Origin: Shewanella mangrovisoli
GTDB lineage: Bacteria; Pseudomonadota; Gammaproteobacteria; Enterobacterales; Shewanellaceae
Direction of reading: 5' to 3'
Assembly: GCF_019457635.1 (NCBI RefSeq)
Contig: NZ_CP080412.1
Coordinates: forward strand, 496,001 to 560,000
DNA length: 64,000 nt
Each line of letters begins with the position of its first letter. Position 1 is the first letter of the stretch. Shown one piece after another: positions 57,475 to 64,000 of this stretch. Below the pieces are notes generated by a model. It was not told the DNA's origin and searched no databases. It was given only the letters and a program-made list of their open reading frames with translations. A program made the position numbers and the translations under genes.

Positions 57475-57603
57475 GTTTGTGGATGCTATTGCTAAGCGCT
57501 TGGTTAAGAGGTGAATGCCAATCTCAAACATTTATCAAGGATGGCGACTTGCCACTATTGACGCGCAATCATGTGACTCGCGGCGCATAACGGTTAACAC
57601 TAA

Positions 57604-58089
57604 TTAGGCTTGTTGGGCGTGCCCTGAATACTGGTTATGTAACACTTCGAGCAATTTATCTTCTAATTCGAAACGGGTTTCCATGGTGTGGGCCAGTTCG
57701 GAAAGATCCTTATCGAGCTGGTATAACACTTGGTCATCCTGCGCTTCGGCGTACTTATCATTAAAATCTAACGCCGCGTTGGTGGTCGGGGTGATCTTCG
57801 GCAGTACTTGCTGGGCTAAGGTTTTGCTCGAGGCGCCAAACTTTTCACAGGCATTGACCACTTGGTCATAGACTTCGAAATGGCCTTCGGAGACGTAATC
57901 GACTAATAAATCACAAAAGGATTTCACATGATCGAAGGAGGGAAGGGATTTTTCGGCTTTCCCATAGGGAGGAAGGCCCGCTATCTGGCAGTAATGCACC
58001 AAGAGTTTACGACGATTTTCTAGCCATTGATCTATAAGCTTATTTGAACCGCCCCACTTTTGTTCTGCTTTTTCGAGTTCTCTCAGCAT
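57604..58089 (-). CDS. rsd: anti-sigma-70 factor Rsd/AlgQ
   Basis: A 161-residue helical protein of the Rsd/AlgQ family. Rsd binds sigma-70 region 4 in stationary phase and in E. coli also stimulates SpoT hydrolase. The pattern WGGSNKLIDQWLENRRKLLVHYCQIAGL matches the E. coli GSNKLVDRWLHVRKHLLVAY segment, followed by FCDLLVDYVSEGHFEVYDQV. ATG 58089 (MLRELEKAEQ) has TGGAATGCATC upstream and aligns with E. coli Rsd; ATG 58101 is possible. Monocistronic. Confidence 0.9.
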   Translation of the reverse strand: MLRELEKAEQKWGGSNKLIDQWLENRRKLLVHYCQIAGLPPYGKAEKSLPSFDHVKSFCDLLVDYVSEGHFEVYDQVVNACEKFGASSKTLAQQVLPKITPTTNAALDFNDKYAEAQDDQVLYQLDKDLSELAHTMETRFELEDKLLEVLHNQYSGHAQQA

Positions 58090-58224
58090 GATGCATTCCA
58101 TTTAAGTGCCAGGACATGACTCTAATGTAGGGGAGAAATAGCTCTTGGATCAACCCTTTTTGTTGGGATTTGCGAGAATTGGCAGATGGACAAACCAGCT
58201 GTTTTGTATAAAAAAATGCGGAAA

Positions 58225-58316
58225 TAAAAAGCCCAACGATAGAAACCTATCGTTGGGCGAGTAATGTATATAGCAGGCTCGATGCGACGAGCTTCTTGAT
58301 TGTTCTTGCTAGCGCA
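58225..58316 (-). ncRNA. candidate small RNA between rsd and hemE
   Basis: A transcript of about 90 nt is predicted on the minus strand. The promoter is TTGCGC (58350-58345), exactly 17 bases, then TATAAA (58327-58322), so transcription would start near 58316. An internal hairpin GCTCG-TCGCAT-CGAGC (58292-58277) is followed by a strong intrinsic terminator (CCCAACGATAG-GTTT-CTATCGTTGGG with TTTTT). No reading frame of note lies inside. The terminator has no other gene to serve: rsd starts downstream on the same strand and hemE is transcribed away. No known family is recognised. Confidence 0.55.
58231..58258 (-). terminator. orphan intrinsic terminator
   Basis: GCCCAACGATAG and CTATCGTTGGGC form a 12-bp stem with a 4-base loop. 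TTTTT follows on the minus strand but not on the plus strand, fixing its direction. It ends the candidate sRNA. Confidence 0.88.
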
Positions 58317-58321
58317 AACTT

Positions 58322-58350
58322 TTTATACCAAAGGCAGGAAACCAGCGCAA
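58322..58350 (-). promoter_or_regulatory. candidate sRNA promoter
   Basis: TTGCGC-N17-TATAAA on the minus strand (58350 to 58322): 4 of 6 and 5 of 6 matches to the sigma-70 hexamers with ideal spacing. Confidence 0.5.
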
Positions 58351-58548
58351 CTTTTTTCTGTCTTAGTGTGACTTTGGGTTCGATTAATAAACAGTATGTT
58401 ATCTGGCTAGCATTTTGACGATAAGTGCTTAAATGGACAGCAATGATGGGGATTAGCTCACATAAATTAGCTCATATTGGTTACATTATTCGCGTAAATG
58501 CTAAACTACCGACCCAGCGGATCTCAATAAGTCTAGGAATCAAGCCAA

Positions 58549-59613
58549 ATGGCAGAATTAAAGAATGATCGTTATTTACGCGCCCTACTAAAACAGCCTG
58601 TTGATATGACTCCAGTGTGGATGATGCGTCAAGCAGGTCGTTATCTTCCTGAATACAAAGCGACTCGCGCTCAAGCGGGTGACTTCATGTCTTTATGTAA
58701 AAACCATGAACTGGCCTGTGAAGTAACGCTACAACCGCTGCGTCGTTACGAGCTGGATGCGGCGATTCTGTTTTCCGATATTCTGACTGTTCCCGATGCT
58801 ATGGGTTTAGGTCTGTATTTTGAGGCGGGCGAAGGCCCACGTTTTGAGCGCCCAACAGACACTATCGATGCCATCAAAAAATTAGCCGTTCCCGATCCAG
58901 AAGATGATCTGGGTTATGTGATGAAAGCGGTTAGCACTATTCGCCGTGAACTGAATGGCCAAGTGCCATTGATTGGTTTCTCTGGTTCTCCTTGGACACT
59001 CGCGACTTACATGGTTGAAGGTGGCTCGAGCAAAACCTTCGAAAAAATTAAGAAGATGGCCTACGCAGAGCCAGCGGCGCTGCATATGTTACTCGACAAG
59101 TTAGCCGATTCAGTGACTCTGTACCTGAATGCACAGGTTGCTAACGGCGCGCAATCGCTGATGATTTTCGACTCATGGGGCGGCGCGTTATCGCACACGG
59201 CTTACCGTGAGTTCTCACTGCGTTATATGCAGAAGATTGTCGATGGCCTGACTCGCTTTGCCGATGGCCGCCAAGTGCCAGTGACCTTATTCACTAAGGG
59301 CGGTGGTTTATGGTTAGAAGCCATGGCTGAAACAGGCTGTGACGCCTTAGGCTTAGACTGGACAGTCGACATTGCCGACGCCCGTCGCCGTGTAGGCCAT
59401 AAAGTGGCACTGCAAGGTAACATGGATCCATCTATGCTGTACGCACCAATTCCACGTATCGAAGAAGAAGTGGCTCAAATTCTGGCGGGCTACGGTGAAG
59501 GTACAGGCCATGTGTTTAACTTAGGCCATGGTATTCACCAGCACGTTGACCCAGAGCATGCGGGTGCCTTTATCAAGGCGGTTCATGCTCAATCTAAGCA
59601 GTACCATAAGTAA
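58549..59613 (+). CDS. hemE: uroporphyrinogen decarboxylase
   Basis: Heme-pathway enzyme of 354 residues that decarboxylates uroporphyrinogen III to coproporphyrinogen III. The N-terminal [19 protein letters not shown] motif has the invariant Arg residues that bind the substrate. The second signature is [17 protein letters not shown], with catalytic Asp in [14 protein letters not shown] and later LFDSWGG-type [10 protein letters not shown] and [14 protein letters not shown]. Monocistronic, ended by a palindromic terminator. Confidence 0.97.
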   Translation: MAELKNDRYLRALLKQPVDMTPVWMMRQAGRYLPEYKATRAQAGDFMSLCKNHELACEVTLQPLRRYELDAAILFSDILTVPDAMGLGLYFEAGEGPRFERPTDTIDAIKKLAVPDPEDDLGYVMKAVSTIRRELNGQVPLIGFSGSPWTLATYMVEGGSSKTFEKIKKMAYAEPAALHMLLDKLADSVTLYLNAQVANGAQSLMIFDSWGGALSHTAYREFSLRYMQKIVDGLTRFADGRQVPVTLFTKGGGLWLEAMAETGCDALGLDWTVDIADARRRVGHKVALQGNMDPSMLYAPIPRIEEEVAQILAGYGEGTGHVFNLGHGIHQHVDPEHAGAFIKAVHAQSKQYHK

Positions 59614-59628
59614 GCGATACTGAAGAAG

Positions 59629-59650
59629 AAACGGACCCTAGGGTCCGTTT
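59629..59650 (+). terminator. terminator downstream of hemE
   Basis: AAACGGACCCTAGGGTCCGTTT palindrome followed by more T residues, about 15 bases after the hemE stop. Confidence 0.85.
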
Positions 59651-59990
59651 TTTATTGCTGTGTTTCCTTCGCTGAGCAGGATTGATTAAGCACGAAGTAC
59701 ACTGCCTGATAACGCGCAGTTCAATCAAAATAATATAGGAAACAAAGTATTCACAAACGGATTTAGAACATAGGATCTTGATTAACATCTAACTTTTAGA
59801 AACTTATTTATCGAATAGCTGTGCTAAATCAAAGGTGTTTTAAACAATTAAATGCATGCTATTGCTTACTTTAGCAACGGATAAAGCAAAGTGATATTTA
59901 ATCCTATTTGCAAATAAGCTATGTTGCATGGCGCTATAAGGGACTATGTAAAGCCGTTAATCAATTTAATTACGAAAGCCGTGGTAGAAG
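59651..59990. other. AT-rich intergenic region hemE to GGDEF-EAL gene
   Basis: About 340 bases of AT-rich DNA. No gene, repeat or clear operator was recognised; the promoter of the GGDEF-EAL gene must be here. Confidence 0.5.
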
Positions 59991-62561
59991 ATGCGCATAG
60001 GCAACAAAATATTGGTATTTATTGCGGGGTTTTGTCTGCCTGCGGTTGTGCTTGTGTCCTATTGCCTCGGTTATTGGTTCGACCATAGGGTCGAGCAGTT
60101 GCGCCAAGACAATGTGCAGCATGAGCTGACCAATGTTCAACAACAGTTTCATATCGATCTCGACCGCTTAAGTTTCCTGACTAATATCTACGCTTCGCCT
60201 CTGTCTCGGGTCGATGGCGATCTGCTAGAGTCAATCGAATCATCATGGCGTGAGAGTGCCATATCCGCCAATTTGCATTGGTTTATTCTGCAAGGCGGAC
60301 AACTGCAAAGTGTCCTCGCCAATACCTCCAGCATTGCCTTGCCAACACAACAGGAAATTGCCCGTGCGGTACTTGCCGCCAATAAAACTCAGCTTGCAGG
60401 AGCTTATCTTGCTGGGGATGTTGGGCTTGTTGTTACCGCGGTTACGGTTGCCCCCGAAGAATTCGTGCTCTTGGTGCGCCAGTTATCGGCACAAGACTTA
60501 TTAGAATATGCCCAGGTGCCATTAGTCACTCAGGTACAAATGAGCAGCAGCAATCTGGCAACAGCAAAGGATTATGTCGGATTTGTTCAAATCCCGAGTT
60601 TGCTGAGTAATATTCCCTTGTATTTGCAGGTGCAGTTTTCAACCGAACCTTTCCAAGAGGTCAAGCTCGACCTCGATTGGGTTTCGGTGGGGATTATTCT
60701 ACTCGGCGTGTTGATTGTGGCGTTGGGTTACATTTGGCTGCGCGCAGGCCTATTAAAGCCCTTTAAGAGCATGATGAAGCAGTTGGCATTGGTCGACCCT
60801 ACGGCCAGCGTGTATCGCCCTGTGAGCGGTGAAGGCAACGCCGAGTTAGAAGTGTTGGCTAGCCGAGTGAACAGCTTACTTGCCCGCATATACCAGCAGA
60901 AAGAACGTGGTAAAACGACTCTGGAGTCGATTGCCGAGGCGGTGATCCTGACCGATATCAATGCCAAAGTGATCTACATGAATCCCAAGGCCGAGTCCTT
61001 ACTCGATGTCGCCAGTTGTTACGCCGTGGGTCAGAGTTTAGCGTCGTTATTAAAAGCGGGGGAGCAGTTAAATCAAGCCGTATTCCACTGTATGCGCTTG
61101 GGGGAGACCACGCCGCAAGTCGCCAAGATCAAGCTTTTAACCGCCACGCCACGGATTATTGAGCGCAGCATCAGTAACGTGTTGAATCATGATAAAGAAA
61201 TTACTGGTACTGTGGTGGTGCTGCGGGATATCACCCAAGAAGAATTGCTTAAACGTCAGCTGCAAAAACGCGCAAATTTCGATGGCATTACTGGCTTATT
61301 GAATCGCCAAGCCTTCGAAGAGCAGTTACCGCAGTTTGCCAGTCAGGCTAAGCGCATCGCGGTATGTTATCTGGATTTAGAACAGTTTAAGTTGATTAAC
61401 GATAGCTGTGGGCATACAGCCGGTGATCGCATGTTGGTCTTAGTAGCGCGGGCGATTCAGTCTTGTCTCGGGCCACAGACCTTGTTAGCCCGCCTCGGGG
61501 GCGATGAATTTGGCTTAGTGATCTGCGATAGCACTGCTTTATCTGTGGCGCAGCAGTTAAAACAGATCATTGCTCAGGTTTCGCTGCAGGTGTTGCACGA
61601 TAAAAACTGTAACTATAAGGTCGGCTTGAGTATCGGGGTTGCCTTTGGCCGTGCGCCTTATATCAATGCCTTGGAGCTGCTCAAGGATGCGGATATTGCC
61701 TGTATCGCCGCCAAAGCTAAGGGCACAAACCAAATCCATTTTTACGATGATAAAGATAAAGAGCTGACTTATCAGCGTAACGCGCCTAAATGGGCGGTGC
61801 GTATCGCACAAGCGATTGAGGAAAACGAACTGCTGCTCTACTACCAACCGATCCGTGGTTTAGGGGCGAGTTCCAAACGGCAACGGATGGAAATCCTACT
61901 GAGGATCCAAGAGCCATGCGGTCGTATTTTAGCGCCCGCGCAGTTTATTGCGGCGGCGGAGCGCTTTAAGTTGATGCCTGAAATCGATAAAGAAGTGATA
62001 CGTAAAGCCTTTTTATGGCTGTCGTTAAATCCACAGTTGTGGCCGGATCACTGTATTTCAATCAACCTTTCTGGCAATAGTCTAGGCGCCGAAGGCATGG
62101 TGGAATACATAGCTCAGCAGCAACATATTTTCGATATTCCGAGCCAATGTGTGTGCTTTGAAATTACCGAAACTACGGCAATTCAAAATCGCCAGCGCGG
62201 CATGGAGATGTTAAGGCAGCTGCGTAAACTCGGGTTTTCCTTCGCATTGGATGATTTTGGCAGTGGCTTTGCGTCCTACGGTTATCTGCGTGAACTGCCG
62301 GTGGACTATGTCAAAATCGACGGCTGCTTCGTGAAGAATTTAGCGGTTAATGCCAAGGATTACGCTATCGTTAAATCTATTCAGGACGTATGCCGCGTCA
62401 TGGGGATTGAGACGGTTGCCGAGTTTGTCGAAAACCAAGAGATTATCGATAGATTACAAGTGATTGGTATTAACTACGCTCAAGGCTATGCAATCGGACG
62501 ACCGCAACCTTTGGCCAGTTATTGCCAGCAGTTTGATATGCAGGCGGCACAACGCGCCTAG
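59991..62561 (+). CDS. membrane-bound PAS-GGDEF-EAL protein
   Basis: An 856-residue c-di-GMP turnover protein. Two membrane helices (about 6-28 and 224-246, VSVGIILLGVLIVALGYIWL) flank a periplasmic sensor domain; a HAMP-like linker and a PAS domain (STLESIAEAVILTD-type, about 305-415) follow. GGDEF is intact (LARLGGDEFGLVI) with the preceding FDGITGLLNR motif. In the EAL domain the signature reads MEILLRIQEP instead of EALLR, but the metal ligands in SINLSGNSLG, CFEITETTAI and DDFGSGFASYGYLRE are kept. The net activity cannot be judged. A weak ribosome site (GGTAGAAG) precedes the ATG. It may be co-transcribed with the next gene (75-base gap). Confidence 0.9.
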   Translation: MRIGNKILVFIAGFCLPAVVLVSYCLGYWFDHRVEQLRQDNVQHELTNVQQQFHIDLDRLSFLTNIYASPLSRVDGDLLESIESSWRESAISANLHWFILQGGQLQSVLANTSSIALPTQQEIARAVLAANKTQLAGAYLAGDVGLVVTAVTVAPEEFVLLVRQLSAQDLLEYAQVPLVTQVQMSSSNLATAKDYVGFVQIPSLLSNIPLYLQVQFSTEPFQEVKLDLDWVSVGIILLGVLIVALGYIWLRAGLLKPFKSMMKQLALVDPTASVYRPVSGEGNAELEVLASRVNSLLARIYQQKERGKTTLESIAEAVILTDINAKVIYMNPKAESLLDVASCYAVGQSLASLLKAGEQLNQAVFHCMRLGETTPQVAKIKLLTATPRIIERSISNVLNHDKEITGTVVVLRDITQEELLKRQLQKRANFDGITGLLNRQAFEEQLPQFASQAKRIAVCYLDLEQFKLINDSCGHTAGDRMLVLVARAIQSCLGPQTLLARLGGDEFGLVICDSTALSVAQQLKQIIAQVSLQVLHDKNCNYKVGLSIGVAFGRAPYINALELLKDADIACIAAKAKGTNQIHFYDDKDKELTYQRNAPKWAVRIAQAIEENELLLYYQPIRGLGASSKRQRMEILLRIQEPCGRILAPAQFIAAAERFKLMPEIDKEVIRKAFLWLSLNPQLWPDHCISINLSGNSLGAEGMVEYIAQQQHIFDIPSQCVCFEITETTAIQNRQRGMEMLRQLRKLGFSFALDDFGSGFASYGYLRELPVDYVKIDGCFVKNLAVNAKDYAIVKSIQDVCRVMGIETVAEFVENQEIIDRLQVIGINYAQGYAIGRPQPLASYCQQFDMQAAQRA

Positions 62562-62636
62562 GGGATTGCGCTTTTAAGATGATTATGCCAATTTACCTCG
62601 GAGCATAATTAACACATTGGTAACAAGGGAATAGTT

Positions 62637-63440
62637 ATGGATGGACTGACGGGGAAAGTAGTCATTATTACGGGCGCTTCAGAAGGTATTGGCCGCGCGC
62701 TGGCGATCGCTATGGCACGGGTGGGTTGCCAACTGGTGCTCAGTGCCCGCAATGAAACACGTTTAGCCTCCCTTGCCCTCGAAATCGCGAACTATGGTCC
62801 GACTCCCTTTGTGTTTGCCGCTGATGTCAGTAGCGCCTCCCAATGTGAAGCCTTAATTCAAGCCACTATTGCCCATTATGGCCGCCTCGATATTCTCGTG
62901 AATAACGCGGGTATGACCATGTGGTCGCGTTTTGATGAGCTCAATCAGTTGTCTGTGCTCGAAGATATCATGCGAGTCAACTATTTAGGCCCAGCGTATT
63001 TAACTCACGCCGCTTTACCCTATTTAAAGTCGAGCCAAGGTCAGGTGGTGGTGGTCGCTTCTGTGGCAGGGTTAACGGGCGTGCCGACACGCAGTGGCTA
63101 TGCCGCCTCTAAACACGCGGTTATCGGCTTTTTTGATTCGCTGCGGATTGAGCTGGCGGATGATAATGTCGCCGTGACTGTGATTTGTCCTGATTTTGTC
63201 GTGTCGCAAATTCATAAGCGTGCCCTCGACGGCGAGGGTAAGCCCCTTGGTAAATCCCCGATGCAGGAAGCCAAAATTATCACCGCCGAGCAATGCGCGA
63301 ACATGATGCTCCCTGTGATCGCGACCCGAGGTCGGCAGCTTATTACGTCACTACGTGGCCGACTCGGGCGCTGGCTAAAGCTTATTGCACCGGGTTTAAT
63401 CGATAAAATTGCCCGCAAGGCGATTGCTTCAGGCCATTAA
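62637..63440 (+). CDS. short-chain dehydrogenase/reductase
   Basis: A 267-residue NAD(P)-dependent oxidoreductase of the classical SDR family. Cofactor motif VVIITGASEGIGRALAIA (TGxxxGxG), LVNNAGMT (NNAG), catalytic Ser in VVASVAGL, and GYAASKHAVIG (Y-x-x-x-K). The C-terminal part (ARGRQLITSLRGRLGRWLKLIAPGL) is basic and hydrophobic, as in membrane-associated DltE/YqjQ-like SDRs. The substrate is unknown. It ends three bases from the stop of a convergent small gene. Confidence 0.9.
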   Translation: MDGLTGKVVIITGASEGIGRALAIAMARVGCQLVLSARNETRLASLALEIANYGPTPFVFAADVSSASQCEALIQATIAHYGRLDILVNNAGMTMWSRFDELNQLSVLEDIMRVNYLGPAYLTHAALPYLKSSQGQVVVVASVAGLTGVPTRSGYAASKHAVIGFFDSLRIELADDNVAVTVICPDFVVSQIHKRALDGEGKPLGKSPMQEAKIITAEQCANMMLPVIATRGRQLITSLRGRLGRWLKLIAPGLIDKIARKAIASGH

Positions 63441-63443
63441 CAC

Positions 63444-63668
63444 TTATTTGCCGCGGTTGAGGTGCTTCACAATGGCTTGCTCGGCCTCGCTTTGGGTCGC
63501 CTTATCGCCATCGGCCTGAATATGGGCGGTGGCTTTGTGGCCTGTGAGGTCCTCGGCAATGTGCAACCAGTCGGGGTGCCAGTAAAAATTCTGTCCCGAT
63601 AGCGTTTGCCAATTGTGCACGCCAGACTTTTCCCCTTGATAAATAATGTCTTTGATCGAATATCCCAT
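63444..63668 (-). CDS. small hypothetical protein
   Basis: A 74-residue soluble protein, start MGYSIKDIIYQGEKSGVHNW. No family is recognised. It has many aromatic residues in the middle (NFYWHPDWLHIAEDLTGH) and an acidic/Glu-rich C-terminal part ending KHLNRGK. ATG 63668 follows AGGGGTTATTT; the frame continues upstream to 63716 without a better start. Base use resembles the neighbours, and it lies tail-to-tail with the SDR gene, supporting a real gene. Function unknown. Confidence 0.65.
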   Translation of the reverse strand: MGYSIKDIIYQGEKSGVHNWQTLSGQNFYWHPDWLHIAEDLTGHKATAHIQADGDKATQSEAEQAIVKHLNRGK

Positions 63669-63756
63669 AAATAACCCCTGATATTTTTTGTTGGGTCTAG
63701 ATAGTGCGCCCGCCAAAGGGGGGCTTGTGTGCGTTAGCTCACGCTTTAAGGCAAAA

Positions 63757-63782
63757 ATAAACCCCGCATAGGCGAGGTTTAT
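63757..63782 (-). terminator. terminator before the right-edge gene
   Basis: ATAAACCCCGC and GCGAGGTTTAT arms around ATAG with one mismatch, about 45 bases past the stop of the right-edge minus-strand gene. A TTTTTGCC run follows on the minus strand. Confidence 0.75.
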
Positions 63783-63826
63783 GGGTGATTGGGCTTGGAT
63801 GCTAGGCTATCGACATCTATGACCCA

Positions 63827-64000
63827 TTAAGGCTTAGCACATTGGCTAGGTGAGCCTGTGCCTTTCCACAATGTGCTGCCATCGCTAAGTGACAGCGGGA
63901 TAAAGTTTAAACCTTGGCTCATATTTGCCGGCGGTAAATCGGTTTCAAGCTCATACATGCCCATAGGCACCGTACCTTGGCTGGCGTTTGCCGTCACCTG
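63827..64000 (-). CDS. 3' end of an unknown gene, truncated by window
   Basis: The last 57 codons of a minus-strand gene ending in TAA at 63829-63827. The visible tail includes TVPMGMYELETDLPPAN, SQGLNFIPLSLSDG and GTGSPSQCAKP, with one Cys near the end. Composition suits an exported protein, but nothing more can be said because the start lies outside the window. A terminator-like hairpin downstream supports a real gene end. Confidence 0.6.
   Translation of the reverse strand, partial: QVTANASQGTVPMGMYELETDLPPANMSQGLNFIPLSLSDGSTLWKGTGSPSQCAKP

Noticed and set aside
58231..58258. Considering the hairpin as a terminator for rsd or hemE
   Set aside because: It lies upstream of rsd on the same strand and upstream of hemE on the other, so it cannot end either transcript.
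59594..59788. 64-codon minus-strand frame overlapping the hemE terminator
   Set aside because: Crosses the hemE terminator and 3' end, no ribosome site, no known domain.

Overview
The window is a bacterial chromosome segment, almost certainly from Shewanella (Gammaproteobacteria, Alteromonadales), close to the S. oneidensis / MR-4 group. Reasons: the gammaproteobacterial neighbourhoods cyaA-cyaY-lptM-lysA-dapF-DUF484-xerC-yigB, prmA/dusB-fis, trxA-rho/rhlB, pilBCD-coaE-zapD-yacG-mutT and nadC/ampDE/pdhR-aceEF-lpdA, together with a Wolinella-type quinol:fumarate reductase and several large c-di-GMP signalling proteins. No tRNA, rRNA, CRISPR array, prophage or intact insertion sequence was seen. 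Most of the window is core genome. The accessory-looking parts are the AT-rich pilin locus (about 30.6-34.0 kb) and a 264-bp MITE-like element near 44.3 kb.

Layout. 1-7.2 kb: the 3' part of class I adenylate cyclase, frataxin CyaY, lipoprotein LptM, the lysine/peptidoglycan genes lysA and dapF, then DUF484-xerC-yigB. 7.4-9.3 kb: HupE/UreJ membrane protein, a small AlbA_2-domain protein and the di-iron Fe-S repair protein YtfE/ScdA. 9.5-11.9 kb: the dusB-fis operon and prmA. 12.3-16.8 kb: a fumarate reductase/succinate dehydrogenase operon with two different di-heme cytochrome b paralogs, flavoprotein and Fe-S subunits, and a CRP-like site upstream. 16.8-19.2 kb: monooxygenase and quinone-oxidoreductase-like genes divergent from a LysR regulator. 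19.3-24.7 kb: rho, trxA, rhlB, a short Ppx/GppA phosphatase, a periplasmic thioredoxin-like protein and mutT. 24.7-30.6 kb: yacG, zapD, coaE, pilD, pilC, pilB. 30.9-32.8 kb: an AT-rich O-antigen-ligase-like gene convergent with pilin pilA, then 1.25 kb without a convincing gene. 34-44 kb: nadC, ampD, ampE, and the pyruvate dehydrogenase operon pdhR-aceE-aceF-lpdA with a perfect PdhR operator. 44.2-54.4 kb: the MITE, a roughly 1490-residue propeller-PAS-GGDEF-EAL sensor, a patatin/outer-membrane barrel protein, an M13 metallopeptidase lipoprotein and a HAD phosphatase. 54.8-64 kb: acnB, rsd, a candidate sRNA, hemE, a membrane GGDEF-EAL protein, a short-chain dehydrogenase, a small unknown gene and the 3' end of another unknown gene.

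Shared themes: central carbon metabolism and its control (PdhR, aceEF-lpdA, acnB), anaerobic respiration (frd genes, cAMP from CyaA), nitrosative stress repair (ytfE), type IV pili, and c-di-GMP signalling. The three observations most worth following are: (i) an O-ligase/TfpO-like gene next to a pilin ending in serine, suggesting a pilin glycosylation cassette; (ii) an orphan promoter-terminator pair between rsd and hemE that looks like an sRNA gene; (iii) the doubled cytochrome b subunits of the fumarate reductase operon. All functional calls come from reading the sequence without database searches.
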